Origin: Chloroflexota bacterium
GTDB taxonomy: Bacteria > Chloroflexota > Anaerolineae > Anaerolineales > Villigracilaceae
NCBI GenBank assembly: GCA_016191895.1
Contig: JACPVD010000365.1
Location: forward strand, 1 to 12,609
DNA: 12,609 nt
Direction: 5' to 3'
Below, one piece after another: positions 1-6,014 of this stretch (position 1 is its first letter; the number at the start of each line of letters is the position of its first letter). Position numbers and translations under genes: made by a program. A model generated the notes under the pieces. The model was not told where the DNA came from. It searched no databases and worked only from the letters and a program-made list of their open reading frames with translations.

Positions 1-2
1 CG

Positions 3-1004
3 CATGCACATCATGCGGCGCATAAAAAGGAGTCCGACGACTCCCGTCGTCGGCGAAGTCAGGACGCGGAGCGTTCGCACTCCAATCAGACCCACGTCGA
101 AACATTCGATCCCGGTGATATGCGTAACATGGGCGGGATGCGCAAGACCATGCCGATCACCTTCTGGTTGTACATGATCGGAACGCTTGCGCTCGCGGGC
201 ATCGTCCCCTTTGCCGGGTTCTGGTCGAAGGATGAAATTTTGCTCGATGCGAGTCTGCACTTTCCAAGCGTCTATGGTCAATTGACAGTGGCCGCATTCT
301 TCACCGCGTTTTACATGGGACGTCAGATCTGGATGGTCTTCTTCGGCGAGGCGCGCACCGACGCGGCGAAGCACGCGCAGGAAAGCCCAAAGGTGATGAC
401 CCTGCCCCTCGTCGTGCTGGCAGTTTTGAGCGTGGTCGGAGGCGGATTGAATCTCCCGTTTGAAGGCTTTCATCATCTTGGTCATTGGCTGGGATACACG
501 CTTGGCGAAGTTGAAGGCCTTCCATTGAATTTGCAGGTTGCCGGGATCTCCACCGCGCTGGCGTTGCTCGCCATTTTCATTTCATGGCTTATCTATGGAC
601 GCAATCCGTTGAAAGCGAATCAACCCGACCCGTTGAAACGTCCGCTTGGTTTCGTCTTCACCGGCATGGAAAACAAATGGTTTGTGGATGAAGGTTACTT
701 CGCGCTCATCATCAATCCGTTCAAGAAACTTTCTCAATTCCTTGCGGATGTGATCGACTGGCGCTTCTGGCATGACTTTGTGCATGATACGGTTATTCTG
801 GGAACGTACAACTGGCTGAGTGAGATCGCGCTCGATCGTTATGCCGACCAAAAAGGAATCGATGCGTTTGCGAACTGGCTCGGCACGGCGACTCAATCTG
901 TATCGGCGACCCTGCGCAAAGTCCAGAACGGTTTCGTGCGCTCGTACGCGCTCTCTGTGATGCTGGGCGTGGTGTTGATTTTGGGATACATTATCTTTAA
1001 GTAG
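3..1004 (+). CDS. nuoL: NADH-quinone oxidoreductase subunit L, 3' part (5' end outside window)
   Basis: This is the C-terminal part of the largest antiporter-like subunit of respiratory complex I, a membrane protein that helps couple quinone reduction to proton pumping. The frame is open from base 3 through the window edge, so the ATG at 120 is internal. Reading from it, MGGMRKTMPITFW and FWSKDEIL are the NuoL signature around TM12; the Lys-Asp of SKDEIL matches the essential Lys399/Asp400 of the E. coli protein. The C-terminal half carries the stretch that forms the long lateral helix (about 185-270 counted from 120) and a last membrane helix ending GYIIFK. Just before the signature, bases 3-119 encode a hydrophilic loop that begins HAHHAAH and continues rich in Arg, Ser and Asp. 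It is followed by nuoM and nuoN in the usual order. Confidence 0.96.
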   Translation, partial: HAHHAAHKKESDDSRRRRSQDAERSHSNQTHVETFDPGDMRNMGGMRKTMPITFWLYMIGTLALAGIVPFAGFWSKDEILLDASLHFPSVYGQLTVAAFFTAFYMGRQIWMVFFGEARTDAAKHAQESPKVMTLPLVVLAVLSVVGGGLNLPFEGFHHLGHWLGYTLGEVEGLPLNLQVAGISTALALLAIFISWLIYGRNPLKANQPDPLKRPLGFVFTGMENKWFVDEGYFALIINPFKKLSQFLADVIDWRFWHDFVHDTVILGTYNWLSEIALDRYADQKGIDAFANWLGTATQSVSATLRKVQNGFVRSYALSVMLGVVLILGYIIFK

Positions 1005-1016
1005 TTGCGGGCGCAA

Positions 1017-1091
1017 GTTGAAGGTTACAGGTTGACAGGTTGCAAGTTGAAAACCTTCAACCTTCAACCTGCCAACTTTCCAACCTTCAAC
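1017..1091. repeat. Heptad-type palindromic repeat in the nuoL/nuoM spacer
   Basis: The 110-base spacer between nuoL and nuoM is almost filled by repeats of GTTGAAGGTT and GTTGACAGGTT on the left (1017-1051) and their reverse complements AACCTTCAAC and AACCTGCCAAC on the right (1052-1091). The two halves pair into one long imperfect hairpin with almost no loop. The same repeat type returns in the nuoM/nuoN spacer. It could modulate relative expression within the operon or be a mobile or expanding repeat. The only other signal in the spacer is GAGG at 1104-1107, the likely ribosome-binding site of nuoM. Confidence 0.8.
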
Positions 1092-1114
1092 GATTTTGCA
1101 TTCGAGGATAGAAC

Positions 1115-2629
1115 ATGGAATTTCTTTTGCAACCCCTAACTCTCCTGACCTTCTTCCCGCTCCTGGGCGTGCTCGTGATTCTGTTTATGAATTCCGAGTG
1201 GAAAAACGCCATCCGCTGGACGGCGCTGGTCACATCGCTGGTAACGTTTGGCATCTCGCTTTGGACGCTTACGCAATTCGACGCATCCAACCCCGACCTG
1301 CAACTCGAAGCCAAATACGCGTGGATTCACGTGGCGGGCTGGAACATCTACTATTATCTCGCGGTGGATGGCCTGAGCATTTTGCTGGTTCTGCTGACCG
1401 CCTTCCTCACGCCAATCTCCATCCTCTCCACATGGACAGCCGTCGAAGACCGCGTAAAGGATTTCATGGTCTTCTTCCTCCTGCTGGAAGTGGGCATGAC
1501 CGGCGTTTTCCTCGCGCAGGATTTGTTCCTGTTCTACATCTTCTGGGAATTCACGCTTGTGCCGATGTACTTCCTGATCGGCTTGTGGGGCGGCCCGAGG
1601 CGCATCTATGCCGCGGTGAAGTTCTTCCTGTACACGATGGCAGGCTCGATTTTGATGCTGGTCGCGATTCTCTTCCTCGGCATCAAGACCGATACCTTCA
1701 ACGTGCCGACCATGCTTGCGCGTTTGCCTGACCTGTACGCCTCCGGCATCATCGACCCGAAGACTCAAATGCTCTTGTTCATCGCCTTTGCGGCGGCCTT
1801 CGCCATCAAAGTGCCGATGTGGCCGCTTCATTCGTGGCTGCCCGACGCCCACGTCGAAGCGCCGACCGCGGGTTCTGTCATCCTTGCCGGCGTTTTGCTC
1901 AAGATGGGAACGTATGGTTTCCTGCGCTTCAATATTCAACTCTTCCCGAATGCCACTGTCCAGGCCGCCCCGTGGATCGCGCTCCTTGCGACCATTGGCA
2001 TCATTTACGGCGCGGCGGTTTCCTATGCTCAAGCAGATGTAAAGAAACTGGTTGCGTATTCATCGGTCAGTCATCTTGGCTTTGTGATGCTCGGCATGTT
2101 CGCGCTCAATGCGCAGGGCGTGTCCGGCGCGATTTTGCAAATGATCAATCACGGGCTGAGCACCGGCGCGTTGTTCCTTCTTGTCGGCATGGTCTACGAG
2201 CAGACTCACACGCGCGAGATCAAAGTCTATGGCGGCTTGTGGAAGATCATGCCGGTCTTTGGCACGATTATGCTGATTTCGGCGCTCTCCTCTATGGGCC
2301 TGCCCGGCCTCAACGGTTTCGTCGGCGAGTTCACCATTTTGCTCGGCGCGTTTGGCTCGAAGGCCATCGGCAACCCGTGGTATGCGGGTATTTCCGCCAT
2401 CGGCGTGATCATGGCGGCGGTCTATATCCTTTACATGTTCCAGAAGATGTTCCTCGGCCCCGCTGGCGATGTGACCCACCACCACGAACTGAGAGACCTC
2501 AACTGGCGCGAGATCGTCACCGCCGTCCCGTTGATCGTCTTCATGTTCTGGATCGGCCTCTATCCCGCGCCGTTCTTCAACCTGATAGCCCCCGCGGTTG
2601 AGAAATTGTTATCCGCATTGCCTTTATAG
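1115..2629 (+). CDS. nuoM: NADH-quinone oxidoreductase subunit M
   Basis: This is the second antiporter-like membrane subunit of complex I; each such subunit is thought to form one proton channel. It has 504 residues, the usual length, and is hydrophobic throughout with about 14 membrane segments. The channel residues known from E. coli NuoM are visible: Glu145 in WEFTLVPMYFLIGLWGG (E. coli Glu144), Lys232 in IKVPMWPLHSWLPDAHVEAP (Lys234), Lys263 in LLKMGTYG (Lys265), His346 in MINHGLSTG and Glu405 in GFVGEF (Glu407). A small His cluster (THHH) lies in the loop at 454-457. The ATG at 1115 follows GAGG with 7 bases between. It sits between nuoL and nuoN in the standard nuoL-M-N order. Confidence 0.98.
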   Translation: MEFLLQPLTLLTFFPLLGVLVILFMNSEWKNAIRWTALVTSLVTFGISLWTLTQFDASNPDLQLEAKYAWIHVAGWNIYYYLAVDGLSILLVLLTAFLTPISILSTWTAVEDRVKDFMVFFLLLEVGMTGVFLAQDLFLFYIFWEFTLVPMYFLIGLWGGPRRIYAAVKFFLYTMAGSILMLVAILFLGIKTDTFNVPTMLARLPDLYASGIIDPKTQMLLFIAFAAAFAIKVPMWPLHSWLPDAHVEAPTAGSVILAGVLLKMGTYGFLRFNIQLFPNATVQAAPWIALLATIGIIYGAAVSYAQADVKKLVAYSSVSHLGFVMLGMFALNAQGVSGAILQMINHGLSTGALFLLVGMVYEQTHTREIKVYGGLWKIMPVFGTIMLISALSSMGLPGLNGFVGEFTILLGAFGSKAIGNPWYAGISAIGVIMAAVYILYMFQKMFLGPAGDVTHHHELRDLNWREIVTAVPLIVFMFWIGLYPAPFFNLIAPAVEKLLSALPL

Positions 2630-2630
2630 C

Positions 2631-2707
2631 GGTTGAAGGCTGAAAAGTTGAAAGTTGAAGGTTTTAAACTTCAACCTGAAACCTTCAACCTAAAACCTTC
2701 AACTTTT
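2631..2707. repeat. Heptad-type palindromic repeat in the nuoM/nuoN spacer
   Basis: The 89-base spacer repeats GTTGAAGG, GTTGAAAG and GTTGAAGG on the left (2631-2664) and AACTTCAACC, AACCTTCAACC and AACCTTCAAC on the right (2667-2702), so it folds into a hairpin like the one between nuoL and nuoM. The right end runs into CTTTTT (2703-2708), which makes it resemble an attenuating terminator inside the operon. CGGAG at 2709-2713 is the likely ribosome-binding site for nuoN. Confidence 0.8.
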
Positions 2708-2718
2708 TCGGAGCGTTC

Positions 2719-4155
2719 ATGACGCAAACTGATTTTTCCACCCTCCTCCCGTTGACCATCCTCACTACATGGGCGTGTGTGTTGTTGCTGGTCGATCTCT
2801 TCATCCCGAAGGACAGCAAAGGCGTCACCGCATTTCTTTCGGCATTGGGGCTGTCGGTTGCATTGGGCTTTAGCATCACGCAGATCGGCTTCACCGGCAC
2901 GGGCTTCAACGGCATGGTGATTCTCGACGGCTTCTCCATCTTTGCCAACCTGCTCATTCTCACCGGCGGTTTGCTCGGCATCGCCCTTGCGTATGGATAT
3001 ATCAAGCGCATGGGCATCGAACGCGGCGAATACTACACCCTCCTGCTCTTCAGCGTGGCCGGCATGATGCTCATGGCGCAAGCCGCGGACCTGATCGTCG
3101 TCTTCCTCGCGCTGGAAATGCTTTCCATTCCGCTCTATGTGTTGGCCGCATTCGCCCGCCCCAACCTTCAATCGGAAGAGGCGGGAGTCAAATACTTCCT
3201 GCTCGGAGCCTTCGCCACTGGATTTATCGTCTATGGGACTGCGCTGGTTTTCGGCGCGACCGGTTCCACATCCTTTGACGTAATCCTGGCCTTCGCTTCC
3301 AACGAGACCCCAAGCCTGCTCCTGACCATTGGAGCGGCTCTGCTCCTTGTCGGATTCGGGTTCAAGGTTGCCGCGGTTCCCTTCCACATGTGGACCCCGG
3401 ATGTGTACCAGGGCGCTCCCACCTCCGTCACCGCGTTCATGTCATCGGGCGCGAAGATCGCGGGTTTCGCCGCGTTGTTGCGGGTTTTCGCCACCGCATT
3501 CCCATCCCTCTCTGTCGACATGACCGACATCCTGTGGGCGCTCGCGGCGTTGACCATGATCGTCGGCAACGTCACCGCTATTTCGCAGACCAACATCAAA
3601 CGTATGCTGGCGTATTCCAGCATTGCCCATGCGGGCTATATGCTCATGGCCTTTGTGCCGTACGGCAACAAGGATGTGATGCCGATTTCGATTGTAGCCG
3701 GGTTGTTCTACCTCGTCGCGTATGTTGTGACCAATTTTGGCTCGTGGGGCGTTGTGATTGCCCTCGAAAAAGCCGAGGGGAGGGGACTCGAAATTGCCGA
3801 CTTCGCCGGCCTCGCGAAAAAATATCCGGCCCTCGCCGCCGCCATGACCGTTTTCATGCTCTCCTTCATCGGCTTCCCGCCCACGCTGGGAATGATCGGC
3901 AAGTTCTACCTCTTCCGCGCCGCCATTGCCGGCGGATATTCGGGACTCGCCATCATCGGCGTGGTTACCTCACTGGTCTCGGCGTATTATTATCTGCGCG
4001 TGGTGGTCAACATGTATATGCGCGAAGGCGATCCCGTTGTGGAGAGGGAATTCTGGCTTAACTTCACCACCGCTGTCACCGCCATTGCAACCGTCGCGCT
4101 GAGTTTTGTCCCGCAATGGTTGTTCTTAATGGCAAGTCAGGCGGTATTGAAGTAG
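2719..4155 (+). CDS. nuoN: NADH-quinone oxidoreductase subunit N
   Basis: This is the third antiporter-like proton-channel subunit of complex I and the last gene of the operon in this window. It has 478 residues and is membrane-spanning throughout. The key residues of E. coli NuoN can be matched: Glu133 in ALEMLSIPLYVL, Lys216 in FKVAAVPFHMWTPDVYQGAP (E. coli Lys217), Lys246 in SSGAKIAGF (Lys247) and Lys395 in GMIGKFYLF (Lys395). The motif NIKRMLAYSSIAHAGY (292-307) is typical of this family. The ATG at 2719 has CGGAG 5 bases upstream. A strong terminator hairpin starts 9 bases after the stop codon. Confidence 0.98.
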   Translation: MTQTDFSTLLPLTILTTWACVLLLVDLFIPKDSKGVTAFLSALGLSVALGFSITQIGFTGTGFNGMVILDGFSIFANLLILTGGLLGIALAYGYIKRMGIERGEYYTLLLFSVAGMMLMAQAADLIVVFLALEMLSIPLYVLAAFARPNLQSEEAGVKYFLLGAFATGFIVYGTALVFGATGSTSFDVILAFASNETPSLLLTIGAALLLVGFGFKVAAVPFHMWTPDVYQGAPTSVTAFMSSGAKIAGFAALLRVFATAFPSLSVDMTDILWALAALTMIVGNVTAISQTNIKRMLAYSSIAHAGYMLMAFVPYGNKDVMPISIVAGLFYLVAYVVTNFGSWGVVIALEKAEGRGLEIADFAGLAKKYPALAAAMTVFMLSFIGFPPTLGMIGKFYLFRAAIAGGYSGLAIIGVVTSLVSAYYYLRVVVNMYMREGDPVVEREFWLNFTTAVTAIATVALSFVPQWLFLMASQAVLK

Positions 4156-4164
4156 ACCTCAATC

Positions 4165-4205
4165 ATCAAAACATCCGAAGTCTCGCAGACTTCGGATGTT
4201 TTGAT
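4165..4205. terminator. Strong terminator hairpin between nuoN and the toxin gene
   Basis: Two perfect 19-base arms (4165-4183 and 4187-4205) are separated by the 3-base loop CGC. The stem runs ATCAAAACATCCGAAGTCT against its exact complement, so A-rich and T-rich flanks lie inside the arms on both strands. Genes converge here (nuoN from the left, the toxin gene from the right), so it probably works in both directions. Its core CGCAGACTTCGG recurs at 8826-8837 inside another palindrome. Confidence 0.88.
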
Positions 4206-4227
4206 TGATTCATGGGGCGGATCTGGT

Positions 4228-4491
4228 TTACGCTAACAACTTGTCGTATTCGGCATGTGTCCCAATCCAAAACCAAACAATGCCGTCAGGCTTTTCCTTG
4301 CCAAGGGCGCGATACTGCGACCCAATGCGCGCAGACCACAATTTTCTTCCCTCGTCCACTTTCTTTAAATGCAAAGAAGGGTGATAAGGGTCGGCTTTGA
4401 GCAGGTGGAAATTCTTGTCCGCCAACCCCTGTATTTCTTTGGGCAGCTCCGCGTAATGTTTCCAGAAACGCGGCAAGGTTCGATGATTCAC
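4228..4491 (-). CDS. RelE/ParE-family toxin
   Basis: This is a small basic protein of 87 residues with the pattern of RelE/ParE-superfamily toxins: an N-terminal helical pair (RFWKHYAELPKEIQGLADK, 8-26), then LLKADPYHPSLHLKKV (30-45), the strand LWSARIGSQYRAL (51-63), and IVWFWIGTHAEYDKLL at the C-terminus. Arg55, Arg61, His79 and Tyr82 are plausible active-site or RNA/target-contact residues. Members of the superfamily act either as ribosome-dependent mRNA endonucleases or as gyrase poisons; the sequence alone does not decide which. Translation starts at a GTG whose last two bases overlap the stop of the upstream antitoxin (GTGA), so the two are translationally coupled. Both order (antitoxin first) and overlap fit a type II toxin-antitoxin operon. 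Confidence 0.88.
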   Translation of the reverse strand: MNHRTLPRFWKHYAELPKEIQGLADKNFHLLKADPYHPSLHLKKVDEGRKLWSARIGSQYRALGKEKPDGIVWFWIGTHAEYDKLLA

Positions 4492-4685
4492 AGCGGTTTG
4501 CTTAATCCCGCGTTATATTCTTCGTCCACTTTGGCGAGCAAATCATCAAGCCGCCCGGATTTTGCGTCTTCCTCGATTTGTTTATCCCACGCTTCGGCGT
4601 AATACTCGTCGAACCACTCGCGAAAGCGGATTAATTCCTTTTCAGAAAGTTTGGTCACGGCTTGTTCGAGTTCGGTAATTGTCAT
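4488..4685 (-). CDS. Small acidic antitoxin of the RelE/ParE-type pair
   Basis: This is a 65-residue acidic protein, MTITELEQAVTKLSEKEL at the start, then a helix with REWFDEYYAEAWDKQIEEDA, then GRLDDLLAKVDEEYNAG. The stretch AWDKQIEEDAKSGRLD is typical of the short antitoxins that precede RelE/ParE toxins of this kind, and the C-terminal half is the likely toxin-neutralising segment. The start at 4685 is chosen because AAGGAG (4692-4697 on the opposite strand) lies 6 bases upstream and the family begins here. The frame stays open to 4895, but that extension runs through palindromic DNA and is not protein-like. I see no clear ribbon-helix-helix or other DNA-binding domain, so autoregulation is uncertain. 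Confidence 0.82.
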   Translation of the reverse strand: MTITELEQAVTKLSEKELIRFREWFDEYYAEAWDKQIEEDAKSGRLDDLLAKVDEEYNAGLSKPL

Positions 4686-4709
4686 AAGAAACTCCTTGTT
4701 GCAAGCCGC

Positions 4710-4715
4710 AGTATA
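4710..4715 (-). promoter_or_regulatory. Candidate -10 box for the antitoxin-toxin operon
   Basis: Read on the minus strand this is TATACT, a five-of-six match to the -10 consensus, 24 bases before the antitoxin start codon. I see no convincing -35 box at the expected distance, so the call is tentative. The AAGGAG ribosome-binding site follows at 4697-4692. Confidence 0.4.
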
Positions 4716-4752
4716 GCATATCTTTTCCTTGCGCACGCTGGCAGGTACGACA

Positions 4753-4853
4753 GTGTGCAAGCAAAGATTGTCATTGCGGACTGCAAAATCTCCAGATTTT
4801 GCTCGAAAGTCGGAGACTTTCGACTCCATGTCTGACATGGTTTGCTTGCACAC
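4753..4853. repeat. 101-base nested palindrome (closing inverted repeat with three inner hairpins)
   Basis: A perfect 13-bp inverted repeat (GTGTGCAAGCAAA at 4753-4765, complement at 4841-4853) encloses three more palindromes in a row. The first has GCAAAATC (4783-4790) pairing with 4795-4802 around TCCA. The second has TCGAAAGTC (4803-4811) pairing with 4815-4823 around GGA. The third has CCATGTC (4826-4832) facing GACATGG (4834-4840). The whole could fold into a four-way, cloverleaf-like structure in RNA or single-stranded DNA. It lies between two divergent bicistronic modules and encodes no protein. Its function is unknown: a structured RNA, a recombination or transposition end, or a double terminator are all possible. 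Confidence 0.7.
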
Positions 4854-4873
4854 CCGGGCTCTCAGGAACCCGG
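4854..4873. repeat. Small hairpin next to the nested palindrome
   Basis: CCGGG at 4854-4858 pairs with CCCGG at 4869-4873 around a 10-base loop. It directly abuts the 101-base nested palindrome and lies just upstream of the promoter region of the winged-helix gene, so it may belong to the same structured element. Confidence 0.45.
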
Positions 4874-4890
4874 AGTCTTTTGTTCCGTGA

Positions 4891-4941
4891 TACAATGACC
4901 AATAATTTTGGTCTCTTGACCATTAATCTTGGTCTATGGAG
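4891..4941 (+). promoter_or_regulatory. Twin operator with -10 box and ribosome-binding site of the winged-helix gene
   Basis: Two 17-base palindromes stand in tandem: GACCAATAATTTTGGTC (4897-4913, perfect GACCAA/TTGGTC arms) and GACCATTAATCTTGGTC (4918-4934, one arm base changed). Their starts are 21 bases apart, two turns of B-DNA, so two protein dimers could bind the same face. TACAAT at 4891-4896 is a plausible -10 box, which would put the first palindrome on the transcription start. GGAG at 4938-4941 is the ribosome-binding site for the ATG at 4950. No clear -35 box is seen. The arrangement suggests repression by the winged-helix protein encoded just downstream (inference). Confidence 0.68.
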
Positions 4942-4949
4942 TTTTCGAT

Positions 4950-5279
4950 ATGCTTGTGCCAATCCTCGGCTCTTTGAATACGGAAAGGGTTCTGATTTTT
5001 ATTCAAGCCCGCAAGGATGGGTACGCGCGCGATATTGCCCGCTTCTTTGAAACCAATCTTTATGGAATTCAAAAGCAGCTGGATAAACTCGAAGCGGGGG
5101 GCGTGTTGGCGAGTCGGCTTGTTGGGAGGACGCGGCTGTATACATTCAATCCCCGTTACCCCTTTTTGAAGGAGTTACAGACGCTACTCTCAAAGGCGTT
5201 GACCTTTTATCCGCCCGAAGTACAGGAAAACCTGCTGATGAATCGCCGCCGTCCCAGAAGGAAGGGGAAGCCGCAATGA
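4950..5279 (+). CDS. Small winged-helix DNA-binding protein, antitoxin-like partner of the nucleotidyltransferase
   Basis: This is a 109-residue protein with a winged helix-turn-helix: ERVLIFIQARKDGYARDIARFFE (12-34) gives helices 1-2, NLYGIQKQLDKLEAGGVL (36-53) contains the recognition helix, and SRLVGRTRLYTFNPRYP (55-71) is the wing. The tail is strongly basic (MNRRRPRRKGKPQ). I start it at the ATG at 4950, which has GGAG 8 bases upstream; a TTG at 4929 would also be in frame but lies inside the operator. Its stop overlaps the start of the nucleotidyltransferase (ATGA), so they form a pair. AbiEi-type antitoxins also carry an N-terminal winged helix and repress their own operon by binding inverted repeats, but they are about twice this length with a second domain that is absent here. 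The family name is uncertain. Confidence 0.8.
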   Translation: MLVPILGSLNTERVLIFIQARKDGYARDIARFFETNLYGIQKQLDKLEAGGVLASRLVGRTRLYTFNPRYPFLKELQTLLSKALTFYPPEVQENLLMNRRRPRRKGKPQ

Positions 5280-5824
5280 AGCAAATTAAGCGCATGTCTC
5301 AGGTTGAATTTGCCGCGTATGTTCAGTCTCATTTGTTGAAGAATGGGATTAAGGTCGTGTTGTCTGGCGGCGCATCAGTTTCTTTTTACAGCAATAACGC
5401 ATACGTGTCCCATGATTTGGATTTGATCAATGTTGACTTTGTGAAAAGACAAAGAATCAAGAATTCTTTGGGTGGGTTGGGTTTCACGGAACATGGGCGG
5501 CATTTTATCCACTCTGATACGAAATTCATTGTCGAGTTTCCCGATGGCCCCCTTTCCGTTGGCGAAGAACCTGTAAAAGAAATTGTGGAGTTTGAATTTT
5601 CAACGGGAACTTTACGGGTTATTTCCGCGACAGATTGTGTGAAAGACAGGCTGTGCGCCTATTATTTCTGGAATGATAATCAGGGCCTGGCGCAAGCGGT
5701 TTTGGTGGCAAAGAGTTACAGGGTTGATTTGAAGGAAATTGAACGCTGGTCCGGGATGGAAGGGAAGGCGGGGGAATTCCGTGAATTCAGAAAAAAACTA
5801 AAAGAGGTGAAACCGAAAACATGA
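5276..5824 (+). CDS. Nucleotidyltransferase-fold protein, AbiEii-like candidate toxin
   Basis: A 182-residue protein with the core of the DNA polymerase beta-type nucleotidyltransferase fold: VVLSGGASVSFY (27-38) gives the Gly-Gly loop, HDLDLI (46-51) gives the paired Asp47 and Asp49, and Glu87 in KFIVEF is a candidate third metal ligand. The later stretch DCVKDRLCAYYFWNDNQGLAQAVLVA (120-145) is typical of AbiEii-related proteins and similar small nucleotidyltransferases. In the AbiE system the transferase is a toxin held in check by a partner encoded just upstream. Here the upstream winged-helix gene overlaps by 4 bases. Codons look more A/T-rich than in the nuo genes, suggesting transfer (impression, not measured). 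It could also be a housekeeping nucleotidyltransferase of unknown substrate. Confidence 0.78.
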   Translation: MKQIKRMSQVEFAAYVQSHLLKNGIKVVLSGGASVSFYSNNAYVSHDLDLINVDFVKRQRIKNSLGGLGFTEHGRHFIHSDTKFIVEFPDGPLSVGEEPVKEIVEFEFSTGTLRVISATDCVKDRLCAYYFWNDNQGLAQAVLVAKSYRVDLKEIERWSGMEGKAGEFREFRKKLKEVKPKT

Positions 5825-5853
5825 AAAACTGCCGCCTATCCGGAAAAAAATTA

Positions 5854-5881
5854 TTGACGCGCATTTCCTTTGCGGTATAAT
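5854..5881 (+). promoter_or_regulatory. Promoter of the tRNA-Lys gene
   Basis: TTGACG at 5854-5859 and a perfect TATAAT at 5876-5881 are separated by 16 bases. This is the closest match to a consensus sigma-70-type promoter in the window. Transcription would start near 5888, about 15 bases before the mature tRNA. Confidence 0.85.
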
Positions 5882-5902
5882 ATCGACCGCGACTTGAAAA
5901 AT

Positions 5903-5974
5903 GGCTCCGTAGCTCAATGGCAGAGCAGTTGCCTCTTAAGCAATTGGTTGAGAGTTCGAATCTCCCCGGAGTCA
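5903..5974 (+). tRNA. trnK: tRNA-Lys (anticodon CTT)
   Basis: All four arms can be folded. The acceptor GGCTCCG (5903-5909) pairs with CGGAGTC (5967-5973), with one G-U pair. The D arm is GCTC/GAGC around AATGGCA. The anticodon arm is GTTGC/GCAAT around CTCTTAA, giving anticodon CTT at 5935-5937. The T arm is GAGAG/CTCCC around TTCGAAT, with one A-C mismatch. The discriminator is A5974 and CCA is not encoded. Bases 15 (A) and 48 (T) are compatible with a Levitt pair. The stretch AGCAGTTG..CTCTTAA..CAATTGG is characteristic of tRNA-Lys. It reads AAG codons. It has its own promoter and terminator. Confidence 0.95.
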
Positions 5975-5975
5975 C

Positions 5976-6008
5976 AACAAAAAATCCTCATCGCGAGGAT
6001 TTTTTGTT
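5976..6008. terminator. Rho-independent terminator after the tRNA, usable on both strands
   Basis: Two perfect 14-base arms, AACAAAAAATCCTC (5976-5989) and its complement (5995-6008), flank the loop ATCGC. The stem has an A run on one side and a T run on the other, so it would act as a terminator in either direction: for the tRNA from the left and for the M23 peptidase gene, which converges from the right. Confidence 0.92.
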
Positions 6009-6014
6009 TAACCG

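Noticed and set aside
1136..2032. Open frame of 298 codons on the minus strand opposite nuoM
   Set aside because: The highly charged, low-complexity translation is a typical shadow of a membrane-protein gene; nuoM motifs on the plus strand are intact.
1017..2707. CRISPR array suggested by repeated GTTGAAGG units
   Set aside because: The units are 7-10 bases, degenerate, on both strands and without unique spacers of constant length; no cas genes are present.
4686..4895. N-terminal extension of the antitoxin gene
   Set aside because: The frame is open to 4895, but this part is made of the palindromic DNA; the ATG at 4685 has AAGGAG at the right distance and gives the family N-terminus.
4869..5973. 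Possible attachment-site duplication: CCCGGAGTC at 4869-4877 equals the tRNA 3' end at 5965-5973
   Set aside because: Only 9 bases match, the copy lies inside a hairpin, and there is no integrase. Chance is the simpler explanation.
5787..5975. Small minus-strand open frame across the tRNA
   Set aside because: It overlaps the tRNA-Lys and its promoter and has no ribosome-binding site or recognisable family.
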